NCBI RefSeq assembly: GCF_002752675.1
Contig: NZ_CP024608.1
Coordinates: 1,426,001-1,490,000, forward strand
DNA from: Massilia violaceinigra
GTDB lineage: Bacteria > Pseudomonadota > Gammaproteobacteria > Burkholderiales > Burkholderiaceae_D
Length of the DNA stretch: 64,000 bases
Direction: 5' to 3'
The notes beneath the pieces were generated by a model. The model saw only the letters and a list, made by a program, of their open reading frames with translations. It made no database searches and was not told the DNA's origin. The position numbers and the translations under genes are program-made. Positions 8,418 to 17,403 of the stretch are shown one piece after another. Within the stretch, counting starts at the first letter, position 1. Each line of letters starts with the position of its first letter.

Positions 8418-9670
8418 GTACTTGGGTTCCCGGGTTGTGCGCGGTTGAGGAGGAAGAAGACCAGCGCGCCGGCCTGCAGCAGCACCGCGACGGCGAGCGT
8501 GGCGCGGAACGCATCGGCGGCGAGCACGCCGTGCGCCTTGAACAGGTCGACCGCCACCCCGAAGCCCCACTGGGTGGCAAAGGCGCCGATGAACAGCTGC
8601 AGGTTGTAGGCCGAGTTGGCGCGCCCGGCCAGCGCGGCCGGGAAAGCCAGCCCGACGTGCGATTGCACCAGGGTGGTGACCGGCACGCAGGCCGCCAGCA
8701 GCAGCCAGAGCAGCCAGGCCATGGGCGCGCTGGTGAACAGCATGGCCGCCTGCGCCAGCACCATGCCGCCGATGCCGATGCCGATGATGCGGTGCGTGTT
8801 CCAGCCGCGCGCCACCAGGCGCGGCGCGGCCCAGCCGAGCGCCAGGTAGGACAGCAGCAGCACCAGGTTAAACGCAAACAGGATCTGGCCGGTCTGCTGC
8901 GCGCTCTTGCCCAGCACCGTCATCATCCACGGTCCGGCCCACAGGGTTTGCAGGGCGAAGAAAATGCCGTGATTGAGCAGGCCCGGCACGCCCATGCGCC
9001 AGAAATAGGCGCTGCCGAAAATGCGCCGGTAGCCGCCGTCGGGCGCCGCGTCGCCTGTTGCGGTGCCGCCCTTGGCCGCGCCGTCGTCGAACTGGCGCTC
9101 GACCTCGCGCAGCAGGAAAAAGATCGCGCCGGAGACGGCCAGCAGCAGCGCCGCGACCACCCAGAAAATGCCGCGCCAGCCCAGCGCCGGCAGCGCCAGG
9201 GTCACCGGCACGGTGGCGGTGAGCGCGCCCGAGGTGCCGGCCACCAGCATCCAGCTGGCCAGCTGGCTCTGGCGTTCGAGCGGGAACCACTGGCGGTACG
9301 CCTTGAAGGCGGCCATCAGGCAGGCCGACACGCCGATGCCGATCAGGGCGCGCCCGATCCACAGGCCGGCCAGCGAACTGCTCGACGCAAACACGGCCGC
9401 GCCCAGGGCGGCGCACAGCAGCAGGCTGGCCTCGGTGCGGCGCGCGCCGTATTTGTCGAGCCACACGCCGAGCGGCAGCTGCATGGCCCCGAAGCTGACG
9501 AAATAGGCCGACGACAGCAGCCCCAGGTCGGCGTTCGACAAGTGCATCTCCGCCACCAGGGCCGGCGCGATGACGGCGTTGACCGCCCGCAGCGCGTACG
9601 ACAGCAGGTAGCCGAAGGCAAAGCACAGGAACACGCGCGCCGCGCGCGCACCGCTCAGGGGGGCTGTCAC
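8414..9670 (-). CDS. MFS transporter
   Basis: A 418-residue major facilitator with about 12 membrane segments. The loop 2-3 signature is seen as GVWLDKYGARRTEA, and SALWIG/GRALIGIGVSACLMAAF follows in helix 4. It resembles the nitrate/sugar-phosphate-type carriers loosely; no substrate is assigned. It lies four bases downstream of the lipoprotein gene and overlaps the ABC ATPase gene by four bases. Confidence 0.85.
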   Translation of the reverse strand: MTAPLSGARAARVFLCFAFGYLLSYALRAVNAVIAPALVAEMHLSNADLGLLSSAYFVSFGAMQLPLGVWLDKYGARRTEASLLLCAALGAAVFASSSSLAGLWIGRALIGIGVSACLMAAFKAYRQWFPLERQSQLASWMLVAGTSGALTATVPVTLALPALGWRGIFWVVAALLLAVSGAIFFLLREVERQFDDGAAKGGTATGDAAPDGGYRRIFGSAYFWRMGVPGLLNHGIFFALQTLWAGPWMMTVLGKSAQQTGQILFAFNLVLLLSYLALGWAAPRLVARGWNTHRIIGIGIGGMVLAQAAMLFTSAPMAWLLWLLLAACVPVTTLVQSHVGLAFPAALAGRANSAYNLQLFIGAFATQWGFGVAVDLFKAHGVLAADAFRATLAVAVLLQAGALVFFLLNRAQPGNPST

Positions 9671-9674
9671 GCGC

Positions 9675-10220
9675 TTACTGCAGCTTGAACGACGACATGA
9701 ACATATCGACCTGTTCCTGCGAAATGTCCTTTTCCTTGCCCATCACGATGACCTGGTAGAAGCGCTTGTCGCGCGCTTCGAAATGGCCCACCAGGCGCAT
9801 CGGCACGCCTTTCTGCACGCCGCTGGCGTCGATGTCGATGGCGCTGCCGCGCGCCGTGGCGCTGCCGGCGGCGGCCGAGGACTTGCCGCCTTTTTCGCTC
9901 TTGATGGTGGCGCCGATATTGCGCACCAGCGCCGTCTTCATGGCCGCCACCGCCGCTTCGGCCTTGTCGGCGTCGGGCGCCACGCCGCTGCCGACGGCGA
10001 ACATGGTGCCGTCGACCTGGGCCGCCGTCATGGTCATCTTGACCTTCATGCCGTCGAGGTCGACCTCGCGCGCATGGGTGGCCGGTTTGTCGGGGAACAT
10101 CACGCGGAACGGCGCGTCCTGGCTGCTGTAATCGCGCCAGTTGTATTGGGGACTGCACGCGGCCAGGGACAGGCTCGCGAGCAGGGAGAGCAGAAGGGGT
10201 TTGAGGTGGGAGGTTCGCAT
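9675..10220 (-). CDS. Putative lipoprotein
   Basis: A 181-residue protein with a lipoprotein signal peptide; the lipobox is LAAC with Cys22. The mature protein begins SPQYNWRDYSSQDAPFRVMFPDKPATH, a pattern seen in small periplasmic lipoproteins of Burkholderiales of unknown function. The C-terminal half (MRLVGHFEARDKRFYQVIVMGKEKD...FMSSFKLQ) looks like a compact beta domain. It is the first gene of the operon that continues into the MFS carrier and the ABC exporter. A link to transport or envelope monitoring is only a guess from position. Confidence 0.75.
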   Translation of the reverse strand: MRTSHLKPLLLSLLASLSLAACSPQYNWRDYSSQDAPFRVMFPDKPATHAREVDLDGMKVKMTMTAAQVDGTMFAVGSGVAPDADKAEAAVAAMKTALVRNIGATIKSEKGGKSSAAAGSATARGSAIDIDASGVQKGVPMRLVGHFEARDKRFYQVIVMGKEKDISQEQVDMFMSSFKLQ

Positions 10221-10267
10221 GCCTGAATGTTAGCAGGAGTTGACAGGAATGCGGGCCAGCTTCCTCC

Positions 10268-11131
10268 CTACGGCGCCGGTTTGCTGGTGCGCAGCAGCGC
10301 GTACATATTGTCGCTGAACGGCGTGGTGTCGAGCGCGCTCATGCGCACCACGTCGAGGCCGGCGCGCGCGGCGATGGCGCGCAAGGTCTTGGGCGTGAAG
10401 TAGTTCACGTGGTCGGGCCAGCGAAAGCCGCTCCAGCGCGGGCCGCGGATCATCCGGTTGTAGCAGGCGAAATTGGGCACCTTGACGATGATGGTGCCGT
10501 CCGCCTTGAGGCGCTTGCGGCAGTTTTCCAGCACTTCGAGCGGACTGGCTTCGTGTTCGAGGTAGGAAGCCATGACGATGACGTCGAAATAGTCTTCGTC
10601 GAAGCGCAGCACGCCATCCTGGGCCGAGGCGTGCACGCAGCGCCCGCCGAGGGGCCGCAGCTTGTCGTCCGACAGGGTCGACAGCGCGCGCGAAATTTCC
10701 ACCCCGTGCGGCGCCACGCGGCTGCGCAGGGCGGGCGGCAGGGAAGTCATCAAGGTTTGCAGCAGTTCGCCCCAGCCGCAGCCGACGTCGAGCACATTGA
10801 TGCGCGCCGAGGGCGAGGCGGCGATCAGCTGGTTCAGGATGCCCAGCACCTTGTTGCGCTTTAAGACCTTGGCGCGGAAGCGCTTGAGCATGGTGCTGAA
10901 GGCGTAGCGGATCGGTTCGGCCTGCTTGCGCGCGGCCGATTCCTTGCTGAAGGTCACTTCGTAGGCGTAAGTTTCGCTCAGCTCTTCGTAGGCGGGCGGA
11001 TTGGCCAGGAAGATGATGTCGGTTTCAGCGCATTGCTTGAGCACCCAGGGTGCCGGCGCGTAGTCCAGGTCGTGTTCGCGGCCTTGTACGGCCAGTAAAG
11101 GAGAAATGCGCAACGGTGTGGCTTGAACCAA
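10268..11131 (-). CDS. Class I SAM-dependent methyltransferase
   Basis: A 287-residue protein with motif I VLDVGCGWGE (about residues 114-123), an acidic post-I region, and a DVIVMASYLEHEASPLEVLENCRKRLKADGTIIVKVPN block typical of Methyltransf_23/11 proteins. The N-terminal part (PAPWVLKQCAETDIIFLANPP) is related to the zinc-ribbon-like heads of sugar or polyketide methyltransferases but lacks the paired cysteines. The proposed start is a TTG at 11131, with GGGACC just upstream; this is uncertain. The substrate is unknown. Confidence 0.82.
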   Translation of the reverse strand: MVQATPLRISPLLAVQGREHDLDYAPAPWVLKQCAETDIIFLANPPAYEELSETYAYEVTFSKESAARKQAEPIRYAFSTMLKRFRAKVLKRNKVLGILNQLIAASPSARINVLDVGCGWGELLQTLMTSLPPALRSRVAPHGVEISRALSTLSDDKLRPLGGRCVHASAQDGVLRFDEDYFDVIVMASYLEHEASPLEVLENCRKRLKADGTIIVKVPNFACYNRMIRGPRWSGFRWPDHVNYFTPKTLRAIAARAGLDVVRMSALDTTPFSDNMYALLRTSKPAP

Positions 11132-11289
11132 GGTAGGTCCCCCGACAGGGTTTGCTGGCCGCCATCGGATTGCGCGGCGGGTACGTGGACGGCGCGGAGG
11201 TGACGCTGCTGCCCGATATGCATACTACCATCACGAAATCTTCCGCGCATGCAATTTTGCAAACAGGTTTCGCACGATGCTTCCCGGCA

Positions 11290-12090
11290 TTACTGGGCGG
11301 GTGCCCGATCTGCGATCTCGACGATGAATTGCGGGTCGAAGTGAACATTTTCGGTGCCGCCGGCGCGGTTTTTGTAGCCGCAGGGATTCGACACCACCCG
11401 GCACTTGCCCACCATGTAGTCGACCGGATCGTGCATGTGGCCGTGCACCCACAGGTCGGCCTGGCTCACCAGTGCGTCGAGGCGCGATGCGTAGGCGGCC
11501 GAGAAGCGCGACTGCCGGTAGTCGTCCGCCACCGACTGCATCGATGGCGCCATGTGGGTGACGACCACGGTGGAGCCGGCGAACGGCTCGGCCAGCCGGG
11601 CGCGCAGCCAGGCGGTCTGGACTGCGTGGAACTGGGCCGTGTCGGCGGCGCGCAGATGGCGGTAGTTTTTCTGGGCCAGGCGGATGCGCTTGTAGTCGTT
11701 CATTACCGCTTCGGCTTCGCGCATGGCCGCCTGGCGGTCGTCGTCGCCGAACAGGCGGAAATCGGTCCACAGGGTGGCGCCCAGAAAGCGCACATTGCCG
11801 ATGATTTTTTCGTCGCACGAGAGGAAGTGCACATTGCCGGCCCCCATGCAGGCTTCGCGCAGTTCGCCTTGCACGCTGTCGAGATTGTGGCCGTAGCCTT
11901 CGTGGTTACCGTGCACGTACAGCACCGGCAAGCCGGCGAAATTGCGCGCGGCCCAGGCTACCGCCTTGGCTCCGGTATCGATATCGCCGGCCAGGATGAC
12001 GACATCGGGACGGCTCAGCGCCGGGTCGATGCGGGGCGCGTCGTCGCGCCAGAGTTCGTGGTGCAGGTCGGAAAGAATAAGCAGGCGCAT
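11290..12090 (-). CDS. Calcineurin-like metallophosphoesterase
   Basis: A 266-residue protein with all five metal-site blocks of the family: ILSDLHHE at the very start, ILAGDID, YVHGNHEGYGH, VVVTHMAPS and LWVHGHMHD. The frame is open to 12399, but the ATG at 12090 places SDLHHE at residues 6-11, as in relatives. No signal peptide is present. The substrate is not predictable. It stands alone; the methyltransferase start lies 158 bases downstream of its stop. Confidence 0.87.
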   Translation of the reverse strand: MRLLILSDLHHELWRDDAPRIDPALSRPDVVILAGDIDTGAKAVAWAARNFAGLPVLYVHGNHEGYGHNLDSVQGELREACMGAGNVHFLSCDEKIIGNVRFLGATLWTDFRLFGDDDRQAAMREAEAVMNDYKRIRLAQKNYRHLRAADTAQFHAVQTAWLRARLAEPFAGSTVVVTHMAPSMQSVADDYRQSRFSAAYASRLDALVSQADLWVHGHMHDPVDYMVGKCRVVSNPCGYKNRAGGTENVHFDPQFIVEIADRAPAQ

Positions 12091-12669
12091 GGACGGCGTG
12101 ATCGGGAGGCGGGATATGCATACTAGCCTATCGGGCGGCCGGCTGAAACCGGGAACAGCCCCGGAGAGCCAAACACCGCTCGTCGAGGTACACAAACCTG
12201 CCGCCGCTGGCCTTGATTGGCGCCGCCGGCAGGCGCTTATCGATGCGCGCGGGGCTGGCAGAAAACGGGGATTTTCGGCGTCCGCGGGGCGAACGGCGAT
12301 TGCCCGGAGAACCCCGGCGCGCTGCAAAGGTGGGGCGCCCAGGCAAGCCGAAAACAGCGCCGATAAATACGCCGCGATCGGCCGCATTTTCAGTCGCAAG
12401 CGCCGGCGTATTTACTTTCGTCTAATCCGCGTGAATTAAGAGTTACTTAAAACGGCACTCGATGAATAAATTGGCTCTGCGCGGCGAATTTAATTGCGCA
12501 ATGGACAATAATGGAAACGTCCTGCAAAAAACGCCAAAATGTGGTCTATTTCGGTCTTTTTCTGATCTAGGAGGGTGTTCTCATTGCCGCTTAATCCATG
12601 GCGGGTGGAAAATCACACAGGGTTGCGGCATCATTTGTTGTTTTCTAGATATATGTACAACATGAATAA
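12091..12669. other. Gene-free stretch upstream of the TonB receptor
   Basis: About 580 bases with no convincing gene. The first half is GC-rich and may be decayed coding DNA; the second half (from about 12,430) turns AT-rich, as expected of a long regulatory region. A short frame at 12462-12665 has no family resemblance and no ribosome site, and was not called. Confidence 0.5.
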
Positions 12670-12699
12670 TTGACAGGAAAGCGGGCGTGGTGGTTATAT
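12670..12699 (+). promoter_or_regulatory. Candidate sigma-70 promoter of the TonB receptor gene
   Basis: TTGACA at 12670-12675 and TTATAT at 12694-12699, 18 bases apart, within an AT-rich stretch about 135 bases before the chosen start codon. This is the best -35 match in the region. Start of transcription not proven. Confidence 0.45.
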
Positions 12700-12834
12700 A
12701 TGCAATCGATGATTTGAACACGACAAATCACACGAACGCGTCCGAGAGACGATTGCAAATATAATTAATCCATGACCGTTTTGCATCACGAGAGCAAAAC
12801 GCGTTCATATACTTACAAAATGAGGAGCTTTGCA

Positions 12835-15603
12835 ATGATGGTGGAGACAAGATTGTCGCGGTCGATTCGGCTGATGTTTATTGGTGGTATCGCCCTGAGC
12901 ATGCAGATGGCAAATGCGCAGACCGCAGGCGACAGCATTCAGAAAGTGGAAATCACCGGTTCGAGCATCAAGCGCGCCGAAGCGGAAACCATTTCGGTGG
13001 TTCAGACGCTCAGCCGCAAGGACATCGAGCAAACCGGTAAAACCTCGATTGCCGAAGTCGTGCGCAGCATTTCCGCCGACAACAACGGCAGTATCAGCGG
13101 TTCCTTCACCAACGGCTTTGCCGGCAGCGCATCGGGCGTGTCCCTGCGCGGCCTGAGCGTGAGTTCGACCCTGGTGCTGATCAACGGCCGCCGCACCGCG
13201 CCGTACGGCTTTGGCGATGACGGCCAGCGCAGCTTCGTCGACTTGAATTCGATCCCGCTCGACGCGGTCGATCGCATCGACATCCTGAAAGACGGCGCTT
13301 CGGCCATTTACGGTTCGGACGCGATCGCCGGCGTGGTCAACGTGATCCTGCGCCAGAACTATGTTGGTAAAACCATTTCCGCCAGCGCCGGCACTTCCGG
13401 CGAGCGCGACGGCACCGTGACCAGCATGTCGGGCGCCATCGGCTTCGGCGACCTGGACAAGGATAAATTCAACGTCTTCGCGACCCTCGACGCCAAGCAC
13501 CAGAAAGAAATCAAGCAGAGCAGCCGCGAAAAATGGCTGGGCCAGGCGGATTCGCGTCCGTGGGGCGGCCGCGACCAGCGCAACGGCCATACCACGGCGG
13601 GCAACGGGGGCGGCAGCAGCTTCCTCGGTACCCTGCGCCCACTGAACGCTGCCGGCGGTCCTGCCGGCGGTGTCAAGAACATGCCAGGCAGCTGCGATCC
13701 GATCAACCAGGATCCGACCGGCGGTACCGCGCATGACAACACCGGCGGTGGTTGCTTGTGGGATCCGGTCCAATTTTCGACCATCCAGCCAGAAACCAAG
13801 AACCTGAACCTGTTCGTGCGCGGCACGCTGGCGCTGGGCGAAAACACCCGTGCCTACAGCGAAGTGGGCGTCTTCAAGTCGGAAGCGATTACCCGCACCT
13901 CGCCGTCGGGCCTGACCGGCGCCGGCTTCGACCTGGTCAATGCACGCGTCAACAACACCAGCACCGGTCCGGACCAGCTGGTCATGCCGGCCAACCACCC
14001 GGACAACTTCCTCGGCGTTGCCGCACGTCCACGCTGGGTCGACGCATCGCGTCCACGCGCCTCGGACCTGGAATCGACGGTCACCCGCGTGCTCGCCGGC
14101 GTCAAGGGTAATATCGCCGACTGGGATTACGACACCGGCGTGCTGTACGCGGAAAGCAAGACCGACAAGACGCAAAACGGCTACTACCGTACCAGCGCGC
14201 TGCGCCAGGCGCTCAACAACGGTACCTTCCGCATCGGCAAGGGCGTCATCAACACGCCGGAAGTGCTGGCGCTGGTGTCGCCAACCCTGAACAACTCGGG
14301 CATTACGAAAAGCACCTCGTTCGACTTCAAGGCGTCGCGCGAGCTGATGGAACTGCCGGGCGGCAAGATGGGCATCGCCGTCGGTGCTGAGTACCGCAAG
14401 GAAAAGACTGATAGCCAGTCGACTCCGTACACGGACATCAACGATATCGCTGGCCTCGGCTATTCGGCATCGAAGGGTTCGCGCGACGTGACCGCGCTGT
14501 ACACCGAGCTGGCGGTGCCGGTCCTGAAATCGGTGGAACTGCAGTTTGCGCTGCGTACCGATGATTACTCCGATTACGGCCGTTCGACGACCCCGAAAGT
14601 GGGCTTCAAGTTCACCCCGACCTCGAACTTCGCCCTGCGCGGTACCTATGCGGAAGGCTTCCGTGCGCCTAGCGCTGCAGAAAACGGCGACAGCGCAGTG
14701 GCAGCGTTCACCAACATTGCGAACGATCCGATCCGTTGCCCGGTTACCAAGCTGGCCCTGGACTGCTCGAACCAATCGGTTGGCGCCATCACCATCGGCA
14801 ACAAGAACATCAAGCCGGAAGAGTCGAAGAGCTACAGCCTGGGCATGGTGCTCGAGCCGATCAAGAACGTGAACCTGTCGCTGGATTTGTGGCAGATCGT
14901 GCGTACCGGCGAAATCAACGGTTCCGATCCTGGCGCTGTCGTCGACAACCCAGCCGGCTACCCTGATGCGCAAATCGTGCGCGGCGAAGCCACCACCAAC
15001 TTCCCGAACCTGCCAGGCCAGATCCTGATGGTCAAGGCGCCGTACCTGAACGCCGGTGAAACCAAAACCAGCGGCGTCGACCTCGACCTGCGCGGCCGCA
15101 TCAACCTGGGTTCAAGCGGCAAGCTCAATTCCGGCATGACGGTCACCTACATGAAAGAGTTCACCCGTACCAATGCCGACGGCACGGTACTGGAGTTCGC
15201 TGGCACCCACGGCGACATCAACCTGTCCGGTAACGGCGGCACGCCGAAGACCAAGGTCCGCTTCACCCTGGGTTGGGAAAATGGTCCGTTCCAGCTGACC
15301 GGCAACGTCAATTACGTCAGCAGCATCAGCAACACCAACCAGGTTGGCGGCGAGTGCCTGGATGTGGATGAAAACGACGTGGCCCTGCTGAACTGCCGCA
15401 TCGCTTCGTTCACCACCATGGACACCTTCGGCAAATGGGCATTCTCGAAGAACTTCGAACTGACCGCGTCGATCAGCAACCTGTTCAACAAAAAAGCACC
15501 GCTGGACGTGCAGACCTACGGCCGCGTCAACTACAACCCGTCGCTGCACCAGACGGGCGCGGTTGGCCGTTACTTCACGCTGGCAGGACGCTACACGTTC
15601 TAA
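12835..15603 (+). CDS. TonB-dependent receptor
   Basis: A 922-residue outer-membrane receptor. A signal peptide ends at MQMANAQ. The plug domain follows, with VEITGSSIKRAEAET, the SISADNNGSISG..ASGVSLRGL region and the strong LVLINGRRTAPYG and DRIDILKDGASAIYGSDAIAGVVNVILR blocks. The 22-stranded barrel ends in GRYFTLAGRYTF, with the C-terminal Phe needed for BAM insertion. The ATG at 12835 has GAGGAG seven bases upstream and is preferred over the open frame from 12772. It imports an unknown ligand with energy from TonB. The nearby heparinase-type lyase suggests an oligosaccharide, but the genes are not in one operon. Confidence 0.93.
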   Translation: MMVETRLSRSIRLMFIGGIALSMQMANAQTAGDSIQKVEITGSSIKRAEAETISVVQTLSRKDIEQTGKTSIAEVVRSISADNNGSISGSFTNGFAGSASGVSLRGLSVSSTLVLINGRRTAPYGFGDDGQRSFVDLNSIPLDAVDRIDILKDGASAIYGSDAIAGVVNVILRQNYVGKTISASAGTSGERDGTVTSMSGAIGFGDLDKDKFNVFATLDAKHQKEIKQSSREKWLGQADSRPWGGRDQRNGHTTAGNGGGSSFLGTLRPLNAAGGPAGGVKNMPGSCDPINQDPTGGTAHDNTGGGCLWDPVQFSTIQPETKNLNLFVRGTLALGENTRAYSEVGVFKSEAITRTSPSGLTGAGFDLVNARVNNTSTGPDQLVMPANHPDNFLGVAARPRWVDASRPRASDLESTVTRVLAGVKGNIADWDYDTGVLYAESKTDKTQNGYYRTSALRQALNNGTFRIGKGVINTPEVLALVSPTLNNSGITKSTSFDFKASRELMELPGGKMGIAVGAEYRKEKTDSQSTPYTDINDIAGLGYSASKGSRDVTALYTELAVPVLKSVELQFALRTDDYSDYGRSTTPKVGFKFTPTSNFALRGTYAEGFRAPSAAENGDSAVAAFTNIANDPIRCPVTKLALDCSNQSVGAITIGNKNIKPEESKSYSLGMVLEPIKNVNLSLDLWQIVRTGEINGSDPGAVVDNPAGYPDAQIVRGEATTNFPNLPGQILMVKAPYLNAGETKTSGVDLDLRGRINLGSSGKLNSGMTVTYMKEFTRTNADGTVLEFAGTHGDINLSGNGGTPKTKVRFTLGWENGPFQLTGNVNYVSSISNTNQVGGECLDVDENDVALLNCRIASFTTMDTFGKWAFSKNFELTASISNLFNKKAPLDVQTYGRVNYNPSLHQTGAVGRYFTLAGRYTF

Positions 15604-15611
15604 TAGTGAGT

Positions 15612-15676
15612 TAGTCGTACCGCAGCCGGATCGGCTGCCGTCCACTCTTCGGGGCCGGACGGCGGTTGCTCCGGCT
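15612..15676. repeat. Dispersed intergenic repeat, copy 1
   Basis: The core GGCTGC-N-GTCCAC...CGGGG-Y-CGG-R-CGGCGGTTGCTCCG recurs at about 19947-20008 with the same order and spacing. Both copies lie in non-coding DNA. Here it overlaps the terminator of the TonB receptor gene. Confidence 0.5.
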
Positions 15677-15685
15677 GTTTTTTTT
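15654..15685 (+). terminator. Rho-independent terminator after the TonB receptor
   Basis: Stem GCCGGA (15654-15659) and TCCGGC (15670-15675) with a ten-base loop, followed by TG and eight T residues. A second small hairpin (CAGCCG..CGGCTG) lies just before it. Confidence 0.75.
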
Positions 15686-15837
15686 CGTCCGCAGGTCCGC
15701 GCAGTGCGCGCGATGCCGGATGGGCTGAACAGCAAGTTAAACATCGTCGCGTTCGCATGGCCAGTCAGGGCTAACCCGTACGTTACAATCCCTCGAACAA
15801 AGTGAATCGGTAATCATCAGTAATGTCGCGGAGACAT

Positions 15838-16026
15838 ATGAATCAACCGGAAACGGTGGACAGTTTATCCGCTTTGGCTAATACGGATCCACAAGGCGAA
15901 TCTATCGCTACCCTGCATCCATCCAGCGCGACATTCGTCAATCCGCTCGTCCGGCAGGTTGGCCCAGCCGACGTCATCGCGGCAAATACGGTCTGTGGGA
16001 CCGGCGAGGCGCTGCATGGCGCATGA
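15838..16026 (+). CDS. Small hypothetical protein (62 residues)
   Basis: A short frame starting at an ATG with GGAG about six bases upstream (CGGAGACATATG). It ends inside the first codons of the SRPBCC gene, overlapping it by 11 bases, which is typical of translational coupling. The sequence (MNQPETVDSLSALANTDPQG...) matches no family known to me and has no signal peptide or membrane segment. It may be only a leader that couples translation. Confidence 0.4.
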   Translation: MNQPETVDSLSALANTDPQGESIATLHPSSATFVNPLVRQVGPADVIAANTVCGTGEALHGA

Positions 16027-16531
16027 GCGCATCGCGTTTCCCATGCCGGCCTCGTGCGAGGTCGTGTTCGACGTCTTTCACTACCATCGGTGGCGTGCGC
16101 GCTGGGACAGCCTGGTGTCGCACACCGAGGTCGACGGTGGCGCGCCTTGCCCCTATGTCGGCGCGGTCAGCGAGAATGTCGGCGGCGGCCTGCTGCGCGC
16201 GCTGTCGATGCGCACCGAGTTCGTCAGTTACCAGCGCCCGCGCCTGGCGGCGGCGCGCATGCTCGGCACGTCATTTCCATTTTCCAAGTGGGCAGCCTCG
16301 ATGAAACATGAGCCCGCTGCCGGCGGCGGCTCGGTCCTGATCTACACCTACAACATCGAAGCCGGTCCGCGCATGTTGCGCTGGCTGATCGAACCGGTGG
16401 TTCACCACGTATTCCGCCGCCAGACAGTCAAGCGCTTCGAGCGCATGCGTGCGTTCCTGGCCACGAACGGCAGCGAGGTGGAAGCGTGGCAGCGCGGCTA
16501 TCACGGCGCTGGCTCGCCCGGTGCGCAGTAA
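16016..16531 (+). CDS. SRPBCC-family protein
   Basis: A 171-residue protein of the START/SRPBCC ligand-binding fold. It begins ERIAFPMPASCEVVFDVFHYHRWRARWDSLV, the usual opening strand and helix with the RWDSLV block, and ends with a long helix (QTVKRFERMRAFL). Polyketide cyclase or lipid-binding roles are common in this fold; none can be assigned here. The ATG at 16016 overlaps the preceding small frame, and an in-frame upstream start at 15959 lacks a ribosome site. Confidence 0.65.
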   Translation: MAHERIAFPMPASCEVVFDVFHYHRWRARWDSLVSHTEVDGGAPCPYVGAVSENVGGGLLRALSMRTEFVSYQRPRLAAARMLGTSFPFSKWAASMKHEPAAGGGSVLIYTYNIEAGPRMLRWLIEPVVHHVFRRQTVKRFERMRAFLATNGSEVEAWQRGYHGAGSPGAQ

Positions 16532-16557
16532 GGCTTTCGTCCAGAGCACGCGCTCAG

Positions 16558-16735
16558 GGTGCGCGCAAGCCGCGCCGTAGCTGTATTGCTTGGGAAATGG
16601 TGCGCGCCACTTTCAGCACGCGGTGATACACGCGCGCCGACCAGTTCAGGTGCAGCATGGCCTTGCGCAGCAACAGCTCGCCGGATTTGTCGAGGCGGCA
16701 GTGACGCTCCACTTCGCCCGTGATCAGCGCCTGGC
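16558..16735 (-). pseudogene. comM: Degenerate duplicate of the comM 3' end
   Basis: This stretch is clearly homologous to the 3' end of comM at about 20,036-20,250 (same order and orientation: GCGCAAGCCGCGCCGTAGCTG..., then the run from GGTGCGCGCCACTTTCAGCAC to CCCGTGATCAGCGCCTGG). It lacks about 45 bases present in the full copy and breaks off at about 16,735, where a YCII-type pseudogene begins on the other strand. It can encode no functional product. Confidence 0.8.
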
Positions 16736-17043
16736 TCTGCTACTGCGGGCTCTCAAGAGTGGGAGGCGGTGGTTCGCGACTCGCACGCCGTGATCGAAAA
16801 AGCGAAAGTCGCCGGCGTCTACATCTTTGGAGGTGGCATCGACGAAGGCGTGCCGCCCGTTCCCGTCGCGGCAGACGGTGCAGCCGCCGAGGGCGGCTAC
16901 CCATGGGCCCCACCGCTTGATGGCGGCTTCGCCGTGCTGGGACTACCCTCGCGCGAGGGAGCCGTCCGGTAGGCCGCGCGCATTGCGAAGGCCTGTCGTT
17001 GTGACCAGAGGTACGCGTCTTCGGCTTCGACCCGCAGTCCTGA
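16736..17043 (+). pseudogene. YCII-related domain protein, pseudogene
   Basis: The plus strand reads SQEWEAVVRDSHAVIEKAK, VAGVYIFGGGIDEG and YPWAPPLDGGFAVLG, characteristic of YCII/YciI-like (DGPF-type) proteins. The 5' end is missing where it joins the comM remnant. An in-frame TAG interrupts it at 16970. A further single-base loss shifts the frame before the end (VRVFGFDPQS-stop is restored only in another frame, ending at 17043). Three independent lesions make it a clear pseudogene. Confidence 0.65.
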
Positions 17044-17403
17044 GAGCGGTGTAGACAGAGAGGGCGTTCTGACTATTCACTCATGCCGACGCTGCTCGCG
17101 TTCCGGCTTCGTTGGGAAAAAAAGGGAAAACGGATTAAATAGCACGCTAATTGCGGGCAGTTGCGGCCGGCACCGCACAACGACGGACATGGTCTAAAGT
17201 TGATTTTTAGATTACGATGACGAGCCGACATGATTTTACATTCAGCAATCTTGAAACGGGATCTGTATAGCTACCCTGGACCCGATGTCATTCATATTCG
17301 AAACCTTGGGCCGTCGAAGCTCCCCTCACAAACTGAAAATGCATGCATGCGGATATGGTGCTGTTGCGGCCATCGCTTTGCTTCTACTTATAATCCTCAT
17401 GAA
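17044..17403. other. Gene-free stretch before the heparinase-type gene
   Basis: About 360 bases without a supportable gene. The part from about 17,110 is AT-rich (GGGAAAAAAAGGGAAAA, TTGATTTTTAGATTACGATG) and probably holds the promoter of the lyase gene. A longer in-frame start at 17230 exists but adds a Cys-rich stretch with no family resemblance. Confidence 0.5.

Noticed and set aside
8393..9688. 431-residue plus-strand frame under the MFS gene
   Set aside because: Shadow frame; the minus strand shows a clear MFS carrier with coupled neighbours.
12462..12665. 67-residue frame upstream of the TonB receptor
   Set aside because: No ribosome site and no resemblance; in an AT-rich regulatory stretch.
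12805..14973. 722-residue open frame on the minus strand under the TonB receptor
   Set aside because: It mirrors the receptor gene, has no domain and has low-complexity composition; a GC-rich shadow.
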